Shown piece by piece: positions 18,071 to 26,060 of a stretch of 64,000 nt of DNA (positions are counted from its first letter, which is position 1; each line of letters opens with the position of its first letter). The position numbers were made by a program, and so were the translations under genes. The notes under the pieces are model-generated. The model had not been told where the DNA came from. It was given only the letters and a program-made list of their open reading frames with translations, and did not search any database. The stretch is from Actinomycetes bacterium (GTDB lineage: Bacteria > Actinomycetota > Acidimicrobiia > Acidimicrobiales > RAAP-2), in NCBI GenBank assembly GCA_021791145.1, contig JAJYXE010000033.1, positions 51,131 to 115,130 on the forward strand, read 5' to 3'.

Positions 18071-18898
18071 TCAGCGCAGGCGCGCGAGCAGCCCGAAGCG
18101 CCCGCAGGGCCGAGCCACCCGGTCGCTGAAGAACGGGCCGTCACCGCTCGCGAACGGGGACGCCGCGATGTGGTCCTCGGCGATCCCGGCCGCGAGGAGC
18201 TGGAGCCGGTTGGCCCCGGCGACGTCCAACCGCCACCGGTCGCCGTGCTCCCAGAGCACGCGGTCCGCCTGCGCGCCCAAGGCGGTCCTCGCGGCCGATG
18301 CCACCTCCGCGCCGACCACGTAGGCGGTGGGCGACACCGTGGGGCCGATGATCGCGGTCGTCCGATCGGCGCGCGCCCCGAGCGCGGCCATCGTCTCGAG
18401 CGCCGAGGCCACGGCGCCGCCGACCGCGCCGCGCCAGCCCGAGTGGACGGTGGCGAGGACGCGCGCGTCGGGGTCGACAAGGAGCACCGGCGAGCAGTCC
18501 GCCACGAGCGTCACAAGCACTGGGCCCGGCACCGCCGTGACGAGCGCGTCGGTCGCGTCGACCGCGTCCCGCGCGCTGCGGGCGCCGCGCCCGGCGTCGG
18601 CCGCGCCGACCACGGTCGCGAGGGTGCCGTGCACCTGCGCCGCGAAGATCAGGTCGTCGAGGGACGCGCCGAGCGCGCTCGCAGCACGCCGGCGGTTCTC
18701 GACGACCGCCTCTGGGTCGTCGCCGACGTGCAGTCCCAGGTTGAGCGCCCGGTAGGTGCCCGTCGAGACGCCGCACTCGCGCGTCGTCACGACCGCGTCG
18801 ACGCCCAGGTCGGCGAGCCACGGCCACGAGAGGACCTCGACGTCGCCGGCACGGGTGAGCTGGGCGTCCGCCGCGCTGGATGGGGGTCGGGCGATCAT
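18071..18898 (-). CDS. pgeF: Peptidoglycan editing factor PgeF (YfiH family, laccase-domain fold)
   Basis: The 275-residue protein belongs to the YfiH/DUF152 family. The three metal ligands are in place: His90 in AAQVHG, Cys135 in VADCSPVLL and His152 in [12 protein letters not shown]. The usual IGPCIGP motif reads IGPTVSP, so that cysteine is lost. In E. coli the family member is reported to remove mis-made UDP-MurNAc-L-Ser; other members have purine nucleoside phosphorylase activity. Position directly upstream of murL-murD favours the peptidoglycan role. A TAGCCT box lies 9 nt before the ATG. It is divergent from the sigma factor at 19012. Confidence 0.88.
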   Translation of the reverse strand: MIARPPSSAADAQLTRAGDVEVLSWPWLADLGVDAVVTTRECGVSTGTYRALNLGLHVGDDPEAVVENRRRAASALGASLDDLIFAAQVHGTLATVVGAADAGRGARSARDAVDATDALVTAVPGPVLVTLVADCSPVLLVDPDARVLATVHSGWRGAVGGAVASALETMAALGARADRTTAIIGPTVSPTAYVVGAEVASAARTALGAQADRVLWEHGDRWRLDVAGANRLQLLAAGIAEDHIAASPFASGDGPFFSDRVARPCGRFGLLARLR

Positions 18899-18907
18899 GG
18901 CGGGCCG

Positions 18908-18913
18908 AGGCTA
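18908..18913 (-). promoter_or_regulatory. -10-like TAGCCT upstream of pgeF
   Basis: TAGCCT on the minus strand ends 9 nt before the pgeF ATG, predicting a leader of about 2-3 nt. Confidence 0.4.
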
Positions 18914-18998
18914 CCTGCACCGGAGGCGGCCAGGGTCGGCGTCCTCTCGCGCCTCAAGCGCGGCGCGTGCCGGTGTGGTCGACCCCCCCCGTGGTGGC

Positions 18999-19004
18999 TA
19001 GGGT
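18999..19004 (+). promoter_or_regulatory. -10 element TAGGGT, leaderless promoter of the ECF sigma factor
   Basis: TAGGGT ends 7 nt before the ATG at 19012. I did not find a clear GGAAT/GTT-type SigR/SigH autoregulatory promoter in the 113-bp divergent region. Confidence 0.45.
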
Positions 19005-19011
19005 CTCGTGC

Positions 19012-19584
19012 ATGGCCGATCGGGCCCTGTTCGCTGAGCAGGCGATGGAGCACATGCCCGCCCTCTACACGGCGGCGCTGCGCATGACGCGCAACGCCGC
19101 CGACGCAGAGGATCTCGTCCAGGAGACCTACCTCAAGGCGTACCGGGCGTTCGACTCTTTCACCGAGGGCACCAACCTGAAGGCCTGGCTCTACCGGATC
19201 CTCACCAACACCTACATCAACACCTACCGGGCCGCGAGACGGCGGCCGGAGGTGAGCGACGTCGAGGACGTAGAGGACCTGTACCTCTACCACCGCCTGG
19301 CTCCCGGCGACGGCTCGGAGCGCAGCGCCGAGGAGGAGGTGCTCGCCGGGTTCACCGACGACGAGGTGAAGGAAGCCATCGAGGCGCTTCCCGACGCTTT
19401 CCGCATCGCCGTGCTCCTTGCCGACGTCGAGGGGTTCAGCTACAAGGAGATCGCCGACATCACCGAGGTCCCGATCGGCACGGTCATGAGCCGCATTCAT
19501 CGGGGAAGAAGAGCGCTGCAGAAGACGTTGGCTGAATTCGCACAGCAGCGAGGGCTCGTCGGTGCAGCCCCCAAGGTGCCCTGA
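19012..19584 (+). CDS. ECF sigma factor, SigR/SigH-like
   Basis: The 190-residue protein has sigma region 2 ([33 protein letters not shown]) and region 4 ([28 protein letters not shown], then [17 protein letters not shown]), with no region 3. In actinobacteria this subgroup (SigR of Streptomyces, SigH of mycobacteria) drives thiol-oxidative and heat stress genes and is held by a zinc ZAS-type anti-sigma factor. That partner type is encoded 68 nt downstream. The ATG at 19012 has TAGGGT 7 nt upstream; the ORF extends upstream without conserved sequence. Confidence 0.92.
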   Translation: MADRALFAEQAMEHMPALYTAALRMTRNAADAEDLVQETYLKAYRAFDSFTEGTNLKAWLYRILTNTYINTYRAARRRPEVSDVEDVEDLYLYHRLAPGDGSERSAEEEVLAGFTDDEVKEAIEALPDAFRIAVLLADVEGFSYKEIADITEVPIGTVMSRIHRGRRALQKTLAEFAQQRGLVGAAPKVP

Positions 19585-19651
19585 CGCAGTGGCGGCGGAG
19601 CGCGTGGCACCGCAAGTCGGGCGAGGAGCTCGAGGATCTGACGGGAGTTCG

Positions 19652-20047
19652 ATGGTCGGCCACGACGGAAGCGGTACAGGCGGCGAAGCCGGCTCCCACG
19701 CCGACCACGTCGGCTGCATGGAGGCCGTCCGCCAGCTGTACGTCTACCTCGACGGGGAGCTGACCGAGGACCGCCGGCTCAAGATCTCCCTGCACCTGGA
19801 CGAGTGCGGCCCGTGCGCGCATGCCGCTGGTTTCGAAGCCGAGCTTCGCGCGGTCATCTCGAGCCACTGCAAGGACCGTGTGCCCGACTCGCTCGTGACC
19901 CGCGTCGCGGCGGCGATCGCCGCCGAGGAGGCTCGGCGGGCCGACCAGACGGGCGCACGAGGACCGGGCGCACGAGGACCGGGCGCACGAGGACCGGGCG
20001 CACGAGGACCGGGCGCACGAGGACCGGGCGCACGAGGACCGGTGTGA
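19652..20047 (+). CDS. Zinc-binding (ZAS) anti-sigma factor, RsrA-like, with GARGP-repeat tail
   Basis: The 131-residue protein carries the ZAS signature Cys22-x25-His48-x3-Cys52-x2-Cys55 (HLDECGPC), which binds zinc and releases the sigma factor when the cysteines form a disulfide. A further cysteine follows in SSHCKDRVP (Cys73), near where RsrA has its CC pair. It lies just after its probable partner sigma factor, the usual order. The C-terminal third is six tandem GARGP units that are not part of the family domain and come from a 15-bp DNA repeat. The stop overlaps the next gene's GTG start by 4 nt. Confidence 0.9.
   Translation: MVGHDGSGTGGEAGSHADHVGCMEAVRQLYVYLDGELTEDRRLKISLHLDECGPCAHAAGFEAELRAVISSHCKDRVPDSLVTRVAAAIAAEEARRADQTGARGPGARGPGARGPGARGPGARGPGARGPV
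19951..20040 (+). repeat. Six perfect 15-bp repeats at the 3' end of the anti-sigma gene
   Basis: Six identical copies of GGGCGCACGAGGACC end 4 bp before the anti-sigma TGA stop. Each encodes Gly-Ala-Arg-Gly-Pro. Perfect identity suggests recent expansion. Confidence 0.97.
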
Positions 20048-21267
20048 GCGCCTCCCTCCCCGACCCTGCAGAGCAGGGTCGCCACTTCGGAGACGCAGAC
20101 GACGCACGTGAGGCCGGCAGTGGCGCCGGCGCAGGTCCGGGCCTCGTCGACTGGCGGGTCGCCGAGCGGGTCGCCCTCTGGGTGATCAACCGGCGTGCTC
20201 CCGGCGTCACCTTCGACGCGGACGAGCTCACGCGTTCGTTCGGAGAGGCCACCGCGAGAGCCGAAGAGCTCGTCGCGGCCTCCACCGGATGGCGTGCGCC
20301 GACGCCGGCACGCTCCGTCGTCACCGACCGCGCGGGATGGGCACGGGCCAATGTGGCCTCCTTCCAGCGTCTGCTCACGCCGGCGCTCGTGAAGTTCGAA
20401 CGCCGCAAGGAGGAGAAGCGCGAGGAGCGGCGCCGCTCCGGCACGCGCCCTTCGTGGCTCGTCGACCTCCCCGAGCCGATCGCGAGCAAGGTCGCCGGTG
20501 CCGGGCGCTCGGCGAGCGGCGCACAGCTCGGTGCCGTGCTCGCCTGGATGTCCACCCGAGTGCTCGGGCAGTACGACCTGCTGCTCACCGAGGATGCGGC
20601 CGAGGACCAGGACCTCTTGTACTACGTCGGCCCCAACGTGGTCGAGCTCGAACGGCGCCACGGCTTCGACCCCGGCGAGTTCCGCCTCTGGCTGGCTCTC
20701 CACGAGGTGACCCACCGCTGCCAGTTCACCGCCGTGCCGTGGCTCCGCGGCTACTTCCTCTCCCTCGTCGACAAGGCGATCGAGCCCTTCCAAGCCGATC
20801 CCGGCCGTCTGGCGGAGATGGTGCGCCGCGCCGGCGAGCAGCTGCGGTCGCACCAGAGCCCGCTCGACGACGCCGGCGTGCTCGGCATCGTCGCGAGCGA
20901 CCAGCAGCTCGAGGCGATCCGGAGCCTCCAGGCGATGATGAGCTTGCTCGAGGGCCACGGCGACGTGACGATGGATCGCGCGGGCGCGGCTGACGTGCCG
21001 GGCGCGGCCAGGTTCAGCCAGGTGCTGCGCGAACGGCGCGAGTCGCTGAAGGGACCCGCCAAAGTGCTCCAGCAGGTGCTCGGGCTCGAAGCGAAGCTCC
21101 GCCAGTACCAGCAAGGCGAGGAGTTCATCCACGCCGTCGAGGCACGCGGGGGCCGGGAGCTCATCGACCGGGTCTGGCGGGGTCCAGAGTGGCTCCCGAA
21201 CTTGCAGGAGATCCGCGAGCCGCAGCGATGGATCGCCCGCGTGGAGGCGGTCCGGGACGACGCCTGA
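20044..21267 (+). CDS. Zincin-like metallopeptidase-fold protein (DUF2342 / F420-biosynthesis-associated family)
   Basis: The 407-residue protein carries LALHEVTHRCQF with the HExxH zinc site at His220-His224, in the context typical of the actinobacterial DUF2342 family. That family is annotated as putative zinc hydrolases or coenzyme F420 biosynthesis-associated proteins without a proven reaction. Conserved surroundings include YYVGPNVVELERRHGFDP and VPWLRGYFLSLVDKAIEPF. It starts at GTG 20044, overlapping the anti-sigma stop, and ends one nucleotide into the tilS ATG. Position just upstream of tilS-hpt is common for this family in actinobacteria. Function is unknown. Confidence 0.85.
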   Translation: MSASLPDPAEQGRHFGDADDAREAGSGAGAGPGLVDWRVAERVALWVINRRAPGVTFDADELTRSFGEATARAEELVAASTGWRAPTPARSVVTDRAGWARANVASFQRLLTPALVKFERRKEEKREERRRSGTRPSWLVDLPEPIASKVAGAGRSASGAQLGAVLAWMSTRVLGQYDLLLTEDAAEDQDLLYYVGPNVVELERRHGFDPGEFRLWLALHEVTHRCQFTAVPWLRGYFLSLVDKAIEPFQADPGRLAEMVRRAGEQLRSHQSPLDDAGVLGIVASDQQLEAIRSLQAMMSLLEGHGDVTMDRAGAADVPGAARFSQVLRERRESLKGPAKVLQQVLGLEAKLRQYQQGEEFIHAVEARGGRELIDRVWRGPEWLPNLQEIREPQRWIARVEAVRDDA

Positions 21268-22280
21268 TGGGCGACGCCGATCGCCTTCTCCGCCGCTGCA
21301 CCTTCCCGCCGGAAGGCTCGGCGCTCGACTGCGCGGTCTCGGGAGGTCCGGACTCGCTGGCACTCATGCTCCTCGCCCGTCTCGCGGGGTGCCGAGTCCG
21401 GGCGTTCCACGTGGACCACGGGCTCCGTGAGGGCTCGGCGGCCGAGGCCGAGGTCGTCGCCGAGGCCGCAGCCGTGCTGGGCGCGGAGTTCGTCGCACAG
21501 CGAGTCGACGTGGATCCCGGTCCCAACCTCGAAGCGCGCGCCCGGGCGGCTCGCTTCGCGGTGCTGCCACCCGCGGTGGCGACCGGGCACACCATGGACG
21601 ACCAGGCCGAGACGGTGCTGTGCAACCTCCTGCGCGGCACCGGGCCGGACGGTCTGGCGGGGATGAGGGCCGGCCGCTGCCATCCCCTGCTCGCGCTGCG
21701 GAGGTCCGAGACCGAAGCGGTGTGCGAGGAGTCGGGGCTGCGCTGGGTCGACGACCCCTCCAACGCGGACCCCCGCCATCTCCGCAACCGGGTCCGCCAC
21801 GAGCTTCTCCCGATGTGCGCGGAGCTTGCGGGGCGCGATCCCGTCCCGCTGCTCGCCCGCCTCGCCTCGCTGGCGGCTTCGGACGCCGAGCTGCTCGACG
21901 CGCTCTCGGCGCAGGCCGTCCCCGACCCCACCGTCGCCGCGGCGCTCACCGGGGTGCCGCAGGCGCTGGCGGGTCGCGCGGTCCGGCGGTGGCTGCGCGA
22001 CCTCGGCGCGACCCCCCGCGCCGGGGGCCGTCGTGCCACGGACCCCGGCGGGGACCGCCAGCCGCCTTCGCTCGCGGAGGTCCGGCGCGTGCTCGCCGTG
22101 GCAGCCGGCGACGCGCCGGGAACCGAGCTCACCGGGGGCTGGCGCGTCCGGAGGTCGAAGGGGCGCCTCAGCGCGACCCCTCCCGCCGCCCACGCACCGG
22201 ACCGGACCGCCGGCACCGCCGGCACCGCCGGCACCGCCGGCACCGCCGGCACTGCCGGCACCGCCGAGGCGCTGCACTAA
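21267..22280 (+). CDS. tilS: tRNA(Ile)-lysidine synthase
   Basis: The 337-residue N-type ATP-pyrophosphatase modifies C34 of tRNA-Ile(CAU) to lysidine. The PP-loop SGGPDS is at 25-30, followed by FHVDHGLREGS, the ATGHTMDDQAETVLCNLLRG motif and the RNRVRHELLP segment, all diagnostic. The C-terminal domain is short and followed by a run of Gly-Thr-Ala repeats made by a 9-bp DNA repeat, so the natural end of the domain is around residue 310. The ATG shares one base with the preceding stop (TGATG). Confidence 0.93.
   Translation: MGDADRLLRRCTFPPEGSALDCAVSGGPDSLALMLLARLAGCRVRAFHVDHGLREGSAAEAEVVAEAAAVLGAEFVAQRVDVDPGPNLEARARAARFAVLPPAVATGHTMDDQAETVLCNLLRGTGPDGLAGMRAGRCHPLLALRRSETEAVCEESGLRWVDDPSNADPRHLRNRVRHELLPMCAELAGRDPVPLLARLASLAASDAELLDALSAQAVPDPTVAAALTGVPQALAGRAVRRWLRDLGATPRAGGRRATDPGGDRQPPSLAEVRRVLAVAAGDAPGTELTGGWRVRRSKGRLSATPPAAHAPDRTAGTAGTAGTAGTAGTAGTAEALH
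22208..22265 (+). repeat. 9-bp tandem repeat (GCCGGCACC) encoding the TilS Gly-Thr-Ala tail
   Basis: About six adjacent units of GCCGGCACC, one with a C-to-T change (GCCGGCACT), just before the tilS stop. Confidence 0.92.
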
Positions 22281-22336
22281 GGTCTCGTGCGCCCGCGTGC
22301 GAGGCGGGAGTGCCACAACAGAGGCGACCGGCACCT

Positions 22337-22411
22337 GCGGTACCGGGACAGGCGGGACCGGCGTCTGCGGGAGCGGCGTCTGCGGGACCGGCGTCTGCGG
22401 TACCAAGACAG
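22337..22411 (+). repeat. Intergenic 15-bp repeats between tilS and hpt
   Basis: Five 15-bp units, the central three GCGGGACCGGCGTCT or a one-base variant, flanked by GCGGTACCGGGACAG and GCGGTACCAAGACAG. They lie in the 280-bp gap between tilS and hpt, which otherwise shows no gene. A second short repetition of TCTCGRCGGTGA-like sequence occurs at 22530-22563 around the hpt start. Confidence 0.85.
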
Positions 22412-22560
22412 GCGGGAGGGCCTCAAGATGCGGGACCGGCACGTGCAAGTCGGCCGCCCCGGTGCTGCGAGGTGTGCGGCGGGGGCGTTGGCTTCGAGGA
22501 GACGAGGAGAGAGGTCGAGGGTGATCGGGGAGTCTCGGCGGTGACCCAAGGGTCTCGACG

Positions 22561-23136
22561 GTGATCGAGGGCAACGACGAGCACGCGGGCGTTCCGGCAT
22601 GGGCGCGCCCGTCGGTTGGCCGCCTGCTCGTGAGCGCCGAGGAGATCGCGGCCAAGGTCGCCGAGCTCGGCAAGCGGATCACCGAGGATTTCGCCGACGA
22701 CCCTCCGCTTCTCGTTGGGGTGCTCAAGGGCGCCATGCTCTTCATGAGCGACCTGTGCCGCGCGATCGAGCTTCCCGTCGACGTGGACTTCATGGCCGTC
22801 TCGTCCTACGGGAGCGCCACCCAGTCTTCCGGCGTGGTGCGCATCGTGAAGGACCTCGACGCCGAGCTCACCGGCAGGCGCGTGCTCGTCGTCGAGGACA
22901 TCATCGACAGCGGGCTCACGCTCAACTACCTGCGCCGCTACCTGCACGCCAGGCGCCCCGTCACGGTCGACGTCTGCGCACTCCTCGTGAAGGAGGGGGA
23001 GCAGCGGGTGCAGCTCGATCTGCGCTACGTCGGCTTCAAGATCCCCTCGGAGTTCGTCGTGGGATACGGCCTCGACGCGGCCGAGCGGTACAGGAACCTC
23101 GCAGGCGTCCACGCCTTCAACGTGGACGCCTGCTGA
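22561..23136 (+). CDS. hpt: Hypoxanthine phosphoribosyltransferase
   Basis: The 191-residue type I PRTase salvages hypoxanthine/guanine with PRPP. It has [31 protein letters not shown] (flexible loop), the PRPP motif [14 protein letters not shown] (about 109-122) and [14 protein letters not shown] near the C-terminus. GTG 22561 is used; an in-frame GTG at 22633 would shorten it by 24 residues and cannot be excluded, since the first 20 residues are not conserved. In most actinobacteria ftsH follows hpt; here folE follows after 14 nt and ftsH is absent. Confidence 0.93.
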   Translation: MIEGNDEHAGVPAWARPSVGRLLVSAEEIAAKVAELGKRITEDFADDPPLLVGVLKGAMLFMSDLCRAIELPVDVDFMAVSSYGSATQSSGVVRIVKDLDAELTGRRVLVVEDIIDSGLTLNYLRRYLHARRPVTVDVCALLVKEGEQRVQLDLRYVGFKIPSEFVVGYGLDAAERYRNLAGVHAFNVDAC

Positions 23137-23150
23137 GCGGGTCGGCTGAG

Positions 23151-23723
23151 GTGAGCGTCGACGCCGCGCGGGTCGAGGCGGCGGTCCGCGAGCTGCTCGC
23201 CGGGCTGGGTGAGGACCCCGAGCGAGAGGGGCTGCGCGAGACCCCCCGGCGCGTCGCTGCGATGTACGAGGAGGTGTTCGCTGGCTTCGACGAGGATCCG
23301 GGACACCACCTGACCGTCACGTTCGCCGCGGCCCACGACGAGATGGTGATGGTGCGCGACATCCCCTTCGCGTCCTTCTGCGAGCACCATCTCGTCCCCT
23401 TCATGGGGCGCGCGCACGTCGCCTACATCCCTGCAGAGGAAGGCAGGATCACTGGGCTGTCCAAGCTGGCGCGGCTCGTCGACGGCTACGCGCGCCGACT
23501 GCAGGTGCAGGAGCGGATGACGACCCAGATCGCAGAGGCGATCGAGGAGGCGCTGCAGCCCAGGGGGGTGCTCGTGGTGGTCGAGGCAGAGCACCTGTGC
23601 ATGTCGATGCGCGGCGTGAAGAAGCCGGGCACGCTCACGATCACCTCCTCGGTACGAGGACTGTTCCGCCGCGATCCCGCAACGCGTGCCGAGGCGATGG
23701 ACTTCATCCGAGGGGCGCGCTGA
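23151..23723 (+). CDS. folE: GTP cyclohydrolase I
   Basis: The 190-residue enzyme makes 7,8-dihydroneopterin triphosphate, the first step of folate synthesis. Zinc ligands Cys77 and His80 sit in [10 protein letters not shown] and Cys150 in [35 protein letters not shown] and [11 protein letters not shown] are also typical. It starts at GTG 23151, 14 nt after hpt, and is followed by folP, a phosphatase-like gene, folB and folK, so most of the pterin branch is together. Confidence 0.96.
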   Translation: MSVDAARVEAAVRELLAGLGEDPEREGLRETPRRVAAMYEEVFAGFDEDPGHHLTVTFAAAHDEMVMVRDIPFASFCEHHLVPFMGRAHVAYIPAEEGRITGLSKLARLVDGYARRLQVQERMTTQIAEAIEEALQPRGVLVVVEAEHLCMSMRGVKKPGTLTITSSVRGLFRRDPATRAEAMDFIRGAR

Positions 23724-23770
23724 GGCCCGGCTCCCCGGTGCGGCCCGCGGCCCCGCGCGTTCAGTTCGCG

Positions 23771-23776
23771 TACGCT
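23771..23776 (+). promoter_or_regulatory. -10 element TACGCT, leaderless promoter of folP
   Basis: TACGCT ends 6 nt before the GTG at 23783, so folP and the genes after it can be transcribed separately from hpt-folE. Confidence 0.5.
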
Positions 23777-23782
23777 GGCGCG

Positions 23783-24607
23783 GTGTCCGAGGTGACCGGC
23801 AGGCCCCTTGTCATGGGGATCCTCAACGTCACGCCCGACTCGTTCTCGGACGCCGGCCGGTTCTTCGAGCCCGCCGACGCGGTCGCCCGCGGTGAGCAGA
23901 TGGCGGCCGAGGGCGCCGACGTCGTCGACGTGGGCGGAGAGTCGAGCCGGCCGGGCGCGGCCCGGGTGGAGGAGGCCGAGGAGCTCCGACGAGTGCTGCC
24001 GGTCGTCGAGCGCCTCGCTCCCACGGTCCGCGTCTCGATCGACACGACGAAACCGGCAGTTGCGCGGGCCGCGGTGGAGGCGGGGGCCACGCTCGTCAAC
24101 GACGTGTCCGGAGAGCTCTGGCCCGTAGCAGCCGAGCTGGGCACGGGATGGGTGTCGATGCACCGGCGCGGCACGCCTCGCACGATGCAGTCGCTGACGG
24201 ACTACGTCGACGTCGTCGGCGAGGTCCACGACCATGTGCTCGAGGGAGCGGCGAGGGCGCAGAGCGCCGGCGTCAGTGAGGTGTGGGTGGACCCCGGCAT
24301 CGGGTTCGCCAAGACCGCGTCGCAGAGCGTGGCGCTGCTCGCCGCGCTGCCCGAGCTCGCGGCCGGCGCCGCCGCGCAAGGCGCGGGCGTCCTCGTGGGC
24401 ACCAGCCGCAAGAGCTTCCTCGGCCGGTACGGCGCGCCCGCGTCCGATCGGCCGCTCGCCGCCTCCGACAGGCTCGACGCGTCGCTCGCCACCGCGGTGT
24501 GGTCGATGCTGGCGGGTGCCGGCATGGTGCGCGTCCACGACGTCGCCGACACCGTGCGGGCGGCGTCGCTGGTGGCCTCGGGCACCCCGGACGCGTGGGC
24601 GCCATGA
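23783..24607 (+). CDS. folP: Dihydropteroate synthase
   Basis: The 274-residue TIM-barrel enzyme joins p-aminobenzoate to 6-hydroxymethyl-dihydropterin diphosphate. Signatures are MGILNVTPDSFSDAGRF at the N-terminus, DVVDVGGESSRPGA, SIDTTKPAVARAAVEAGA, NDVSG and GTSRKSFLG, all of which line the pterin and sulfonamide site. GTG 23783 gives the usual length and has TACGCT 6 nt upstream. The stop overlaps the next ATG (ATGA). Confidence 0.95.
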   Translation: MSEVTGRPLVMGILNVTPDSFSDAGRFFEPADAVARGEQMAAEGADVVDVGGESSRPGAARVEEAEELRRVLPVVERLAPTVRVSIDTTKPAVARAAVEAGATLVNDVSGELWPVAAELGTGWVSMHRRGTPRTMQSLTDYVDVVGEVHDHVLEGAARAQSAGVSEVWVDPGIGFAKTASQSVALLAALPELAAGAAAQGAGVLVGTSRKSFLGRYGAPASDRPLAASDRLDASLATAVWSMLAGAGMVRVHDVADTVRAASLVASGTPDAWAP

Positions 24608-25116
24608 GGGGGAAGTGGGCTGCCGGCATCCCGCCACGCAACTTCACCTGGATCATCCGCGACCGGCTTGCGCTCAGCGAACGCCCGGGGGGCTTCGCGC
24701 CCAACCATCGCAGGGTCCGCCGCACCGAGGAGCTCGTCTGGCTCCGAGCCCAGGGCTTCACGAGGATCGTCTCTCTCCTCCCCTCCCCGCACAACCTGCA
24801 CGCCTACGACGACGAGCACCTCGCGCACGCGCACTTCCCCCTCGTCGCGGGCGGCGACCCCCGACTTGTGCTGGCGGACTGCTACCACGAGCTCGACGAG
24901 GCGCTGTGCCGCGGCGAGCGGGTGCTCGTCCATCGAGAGGAGCTCGGCGACCTCGTCACGGGCGCCGCCGCGGGGTTCCTCGTGTGGACGGGCCGCGTCC
25001 CGTCCGAGCCGCAGGCCATCGCGCTCGTGGAGCACCTCGTCGGTCACCAGATGGGGTCGGCCGGCCGGGAGCTGGTGGTGGCCGCGGCCGCGCTGCCGCC
25101 GCGCCAGCGGGTCTGA
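24604..25116 (+). CDS. Dual-specificity-phosphatase-like protein lacking the catalytic cysteine
   Basis: This 170-residue protein sits between folP and folB and overlaps folP by 4 nt. Its layout resembles small tyrosine/dual-specificity phosphatases: NFTWIIRDRLALSERPG, a TEELVWLRAQGFTRIVSLLP segment, HAHFPL, and a P-loop position reading GERVLVHREELGDLVTGAAAGFLVW. Where active enzymes have HCxxxxxR, it has His110 then Arg111 and no arginine at the end of the loop, so it should be catalytically dead in that chemistry. It could be a binding or regulatory protein, or a highly diverged family. The fold call is inference from pattern only. Confidence 0.5.
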   Translation: MRGKWAAGIPPRNFTWIIRDRLALSERPGGFAPNHRRVRRTEELVWLRAQGFTRIVSLLPSPHNLHAYDDEHLAHAHFPLVAGGDPRLVLADCYHELDEALCRGERVLVHREELGDLVTGAAAGFLVWTGRVPSEPQAIALVEHLVGHQMGSAGRELVVAAAALPPRQRV

Positions 25117-25121
25117 GCGCC

Positions 25122-25520
25122 GTGACAGGCCGGCTCGAGATCCGCGACCTCCGCGCCTTGGGGGTGCACGGGGTGCTGGCGCACGAGCGCGAGCAGGCAC
25201 AGCCGTTCAGCGTGGACGTGGACGCTTTTCTCGACGTCGCGGCCGCGGCCGGCTCGGACGAGCTTGGCGAGACGGTCGACTACGGGGCGCTGGCCGCGGC
25301 CGTCGAGAACGTCGTCGCCGGCACGTCGTTCCGCCTGCTCGAGGCGCTCGCCGCCGCCATCGCGCGCCGGGTGCTCGACGACCATCCGGCGGTCGCCCGC
25401 GTGGAGGTCGTGGTCCGCAAGGTGCGGCCCCCCATCGCGCTGGATGTCGGCTCGATCGGGGTGCGGGTCGCCCAAACCCGCCGGCGTCCGCAGGAGATCG
25501 CCGATGACCGCCGCGCCTGA
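25122..25520 (+). CDS. folB: Dihydroneopterin aldolase
   Basis: The 132-residue protein converts dihydroneopterin to 6-hydroxymethyl-dihydropterin and glycolaldehyde. Family features are LEIRDLRALGVHGVLAHEREQAQPFSVDVD, the ETVDYGALAAAVENVV segment (catalytic Tyr in DY), SFRLLEALAAAIARRVLDD and VEVVVRKVRPPI with the catalytic lysine. It starts at GTG 25122 and overlaps folK by 17 nt. Confidence 0.94.
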   Translation: MTGRLEIRDLRALGVHGVLAHEREQAQPFSVDVDAFLDVAAAAGSDELGETVDYGALAAAVENVVAGTSFRLLEALAAAIARRVLDDHPAVARVEVVVRKVRPPIALDVGSIGVRVAQTRRRPQEIADDRRA

Positions 25521-25995
25521 GCGTCCCCGACCCGCGCGGCGAGCCTTCATCGGGATCGGCTCGAATCTCGGGGACCGCCGTGCCGAGCTCGTCCGGGCGG
25601 TCGCCGCGCTCCGGGCGGGCGGGGACGTGGCCGCGGTCTCGCCTCTCTACGAGACCGAGCCGCTCGGAGGCCCCGAGGACCAGCCCGCGTACCTCAACGC
25701 GGTCGTCGAGCTGTGCACCAGGGCCACGGCGCGCGAGCTGCTGGAGCGCTGCCAGGCGCTCGAGGCCGCGGCCGGCCGCGTCCGCACCGTCCGCTTCGGG
25801 CCCCGGACCCTCGACGCGGACGTCCTCCTCCTCGACGGCGTCGCGGTCGACGAGCCGGACCTCCAGGTGCCCCACCCGCGGATGTGGGGCAGGCGGTTCG
25901 TTCTGGCGCCGCTGCACGATCTCGCACCCCAGCTCGTCCCTCCCGACGCGCTCGAGCGCGCCGGAGGCTCCGTCCGACGAGTCGGTACACTCTGA
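25504..25995 (+). CDS. folK: 6-hydroxymethyl-dihydropterin pyrophosphokinase
   Basis: The 163-residue HPPK transfers pyrophosphate from ATP to hydroxymethyl-dihydropterin. It has FIGIGSNLGDR, SPLYETEPLGGPEDQPAYLNAVVEL, RFGPRTLDADVLLLDG with the Mg-binding DxD, and PHPRMWGRRFVLAPL. It starts at ATG 25504 inside folB and is the last fol gene; a promoter-less gap of 65 nt precedes the DUF2520 gene. Confidence 0.95.
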   Translation: MTAAPERPRPARRAFIGIGSNLGDRRAELVRAVAALRAGGDVAAVSPLYETEPLGGPEDQPAYLNAVVELCTRATARELLERCQALEAAAGRVRTVRFGPRTLDADVLLLDGVAVDEPDLQVPHPRMWGRRFVLAPLHDLAPQLVPPDALERAGGSVRRVGTL

Positions 25996-26060
25996 GCGAC
26001 CACCCGATCGTCACAGGCGACCGGCACCCAGGAGGGGCTGGAACGCCGAAGGAGGACTCG

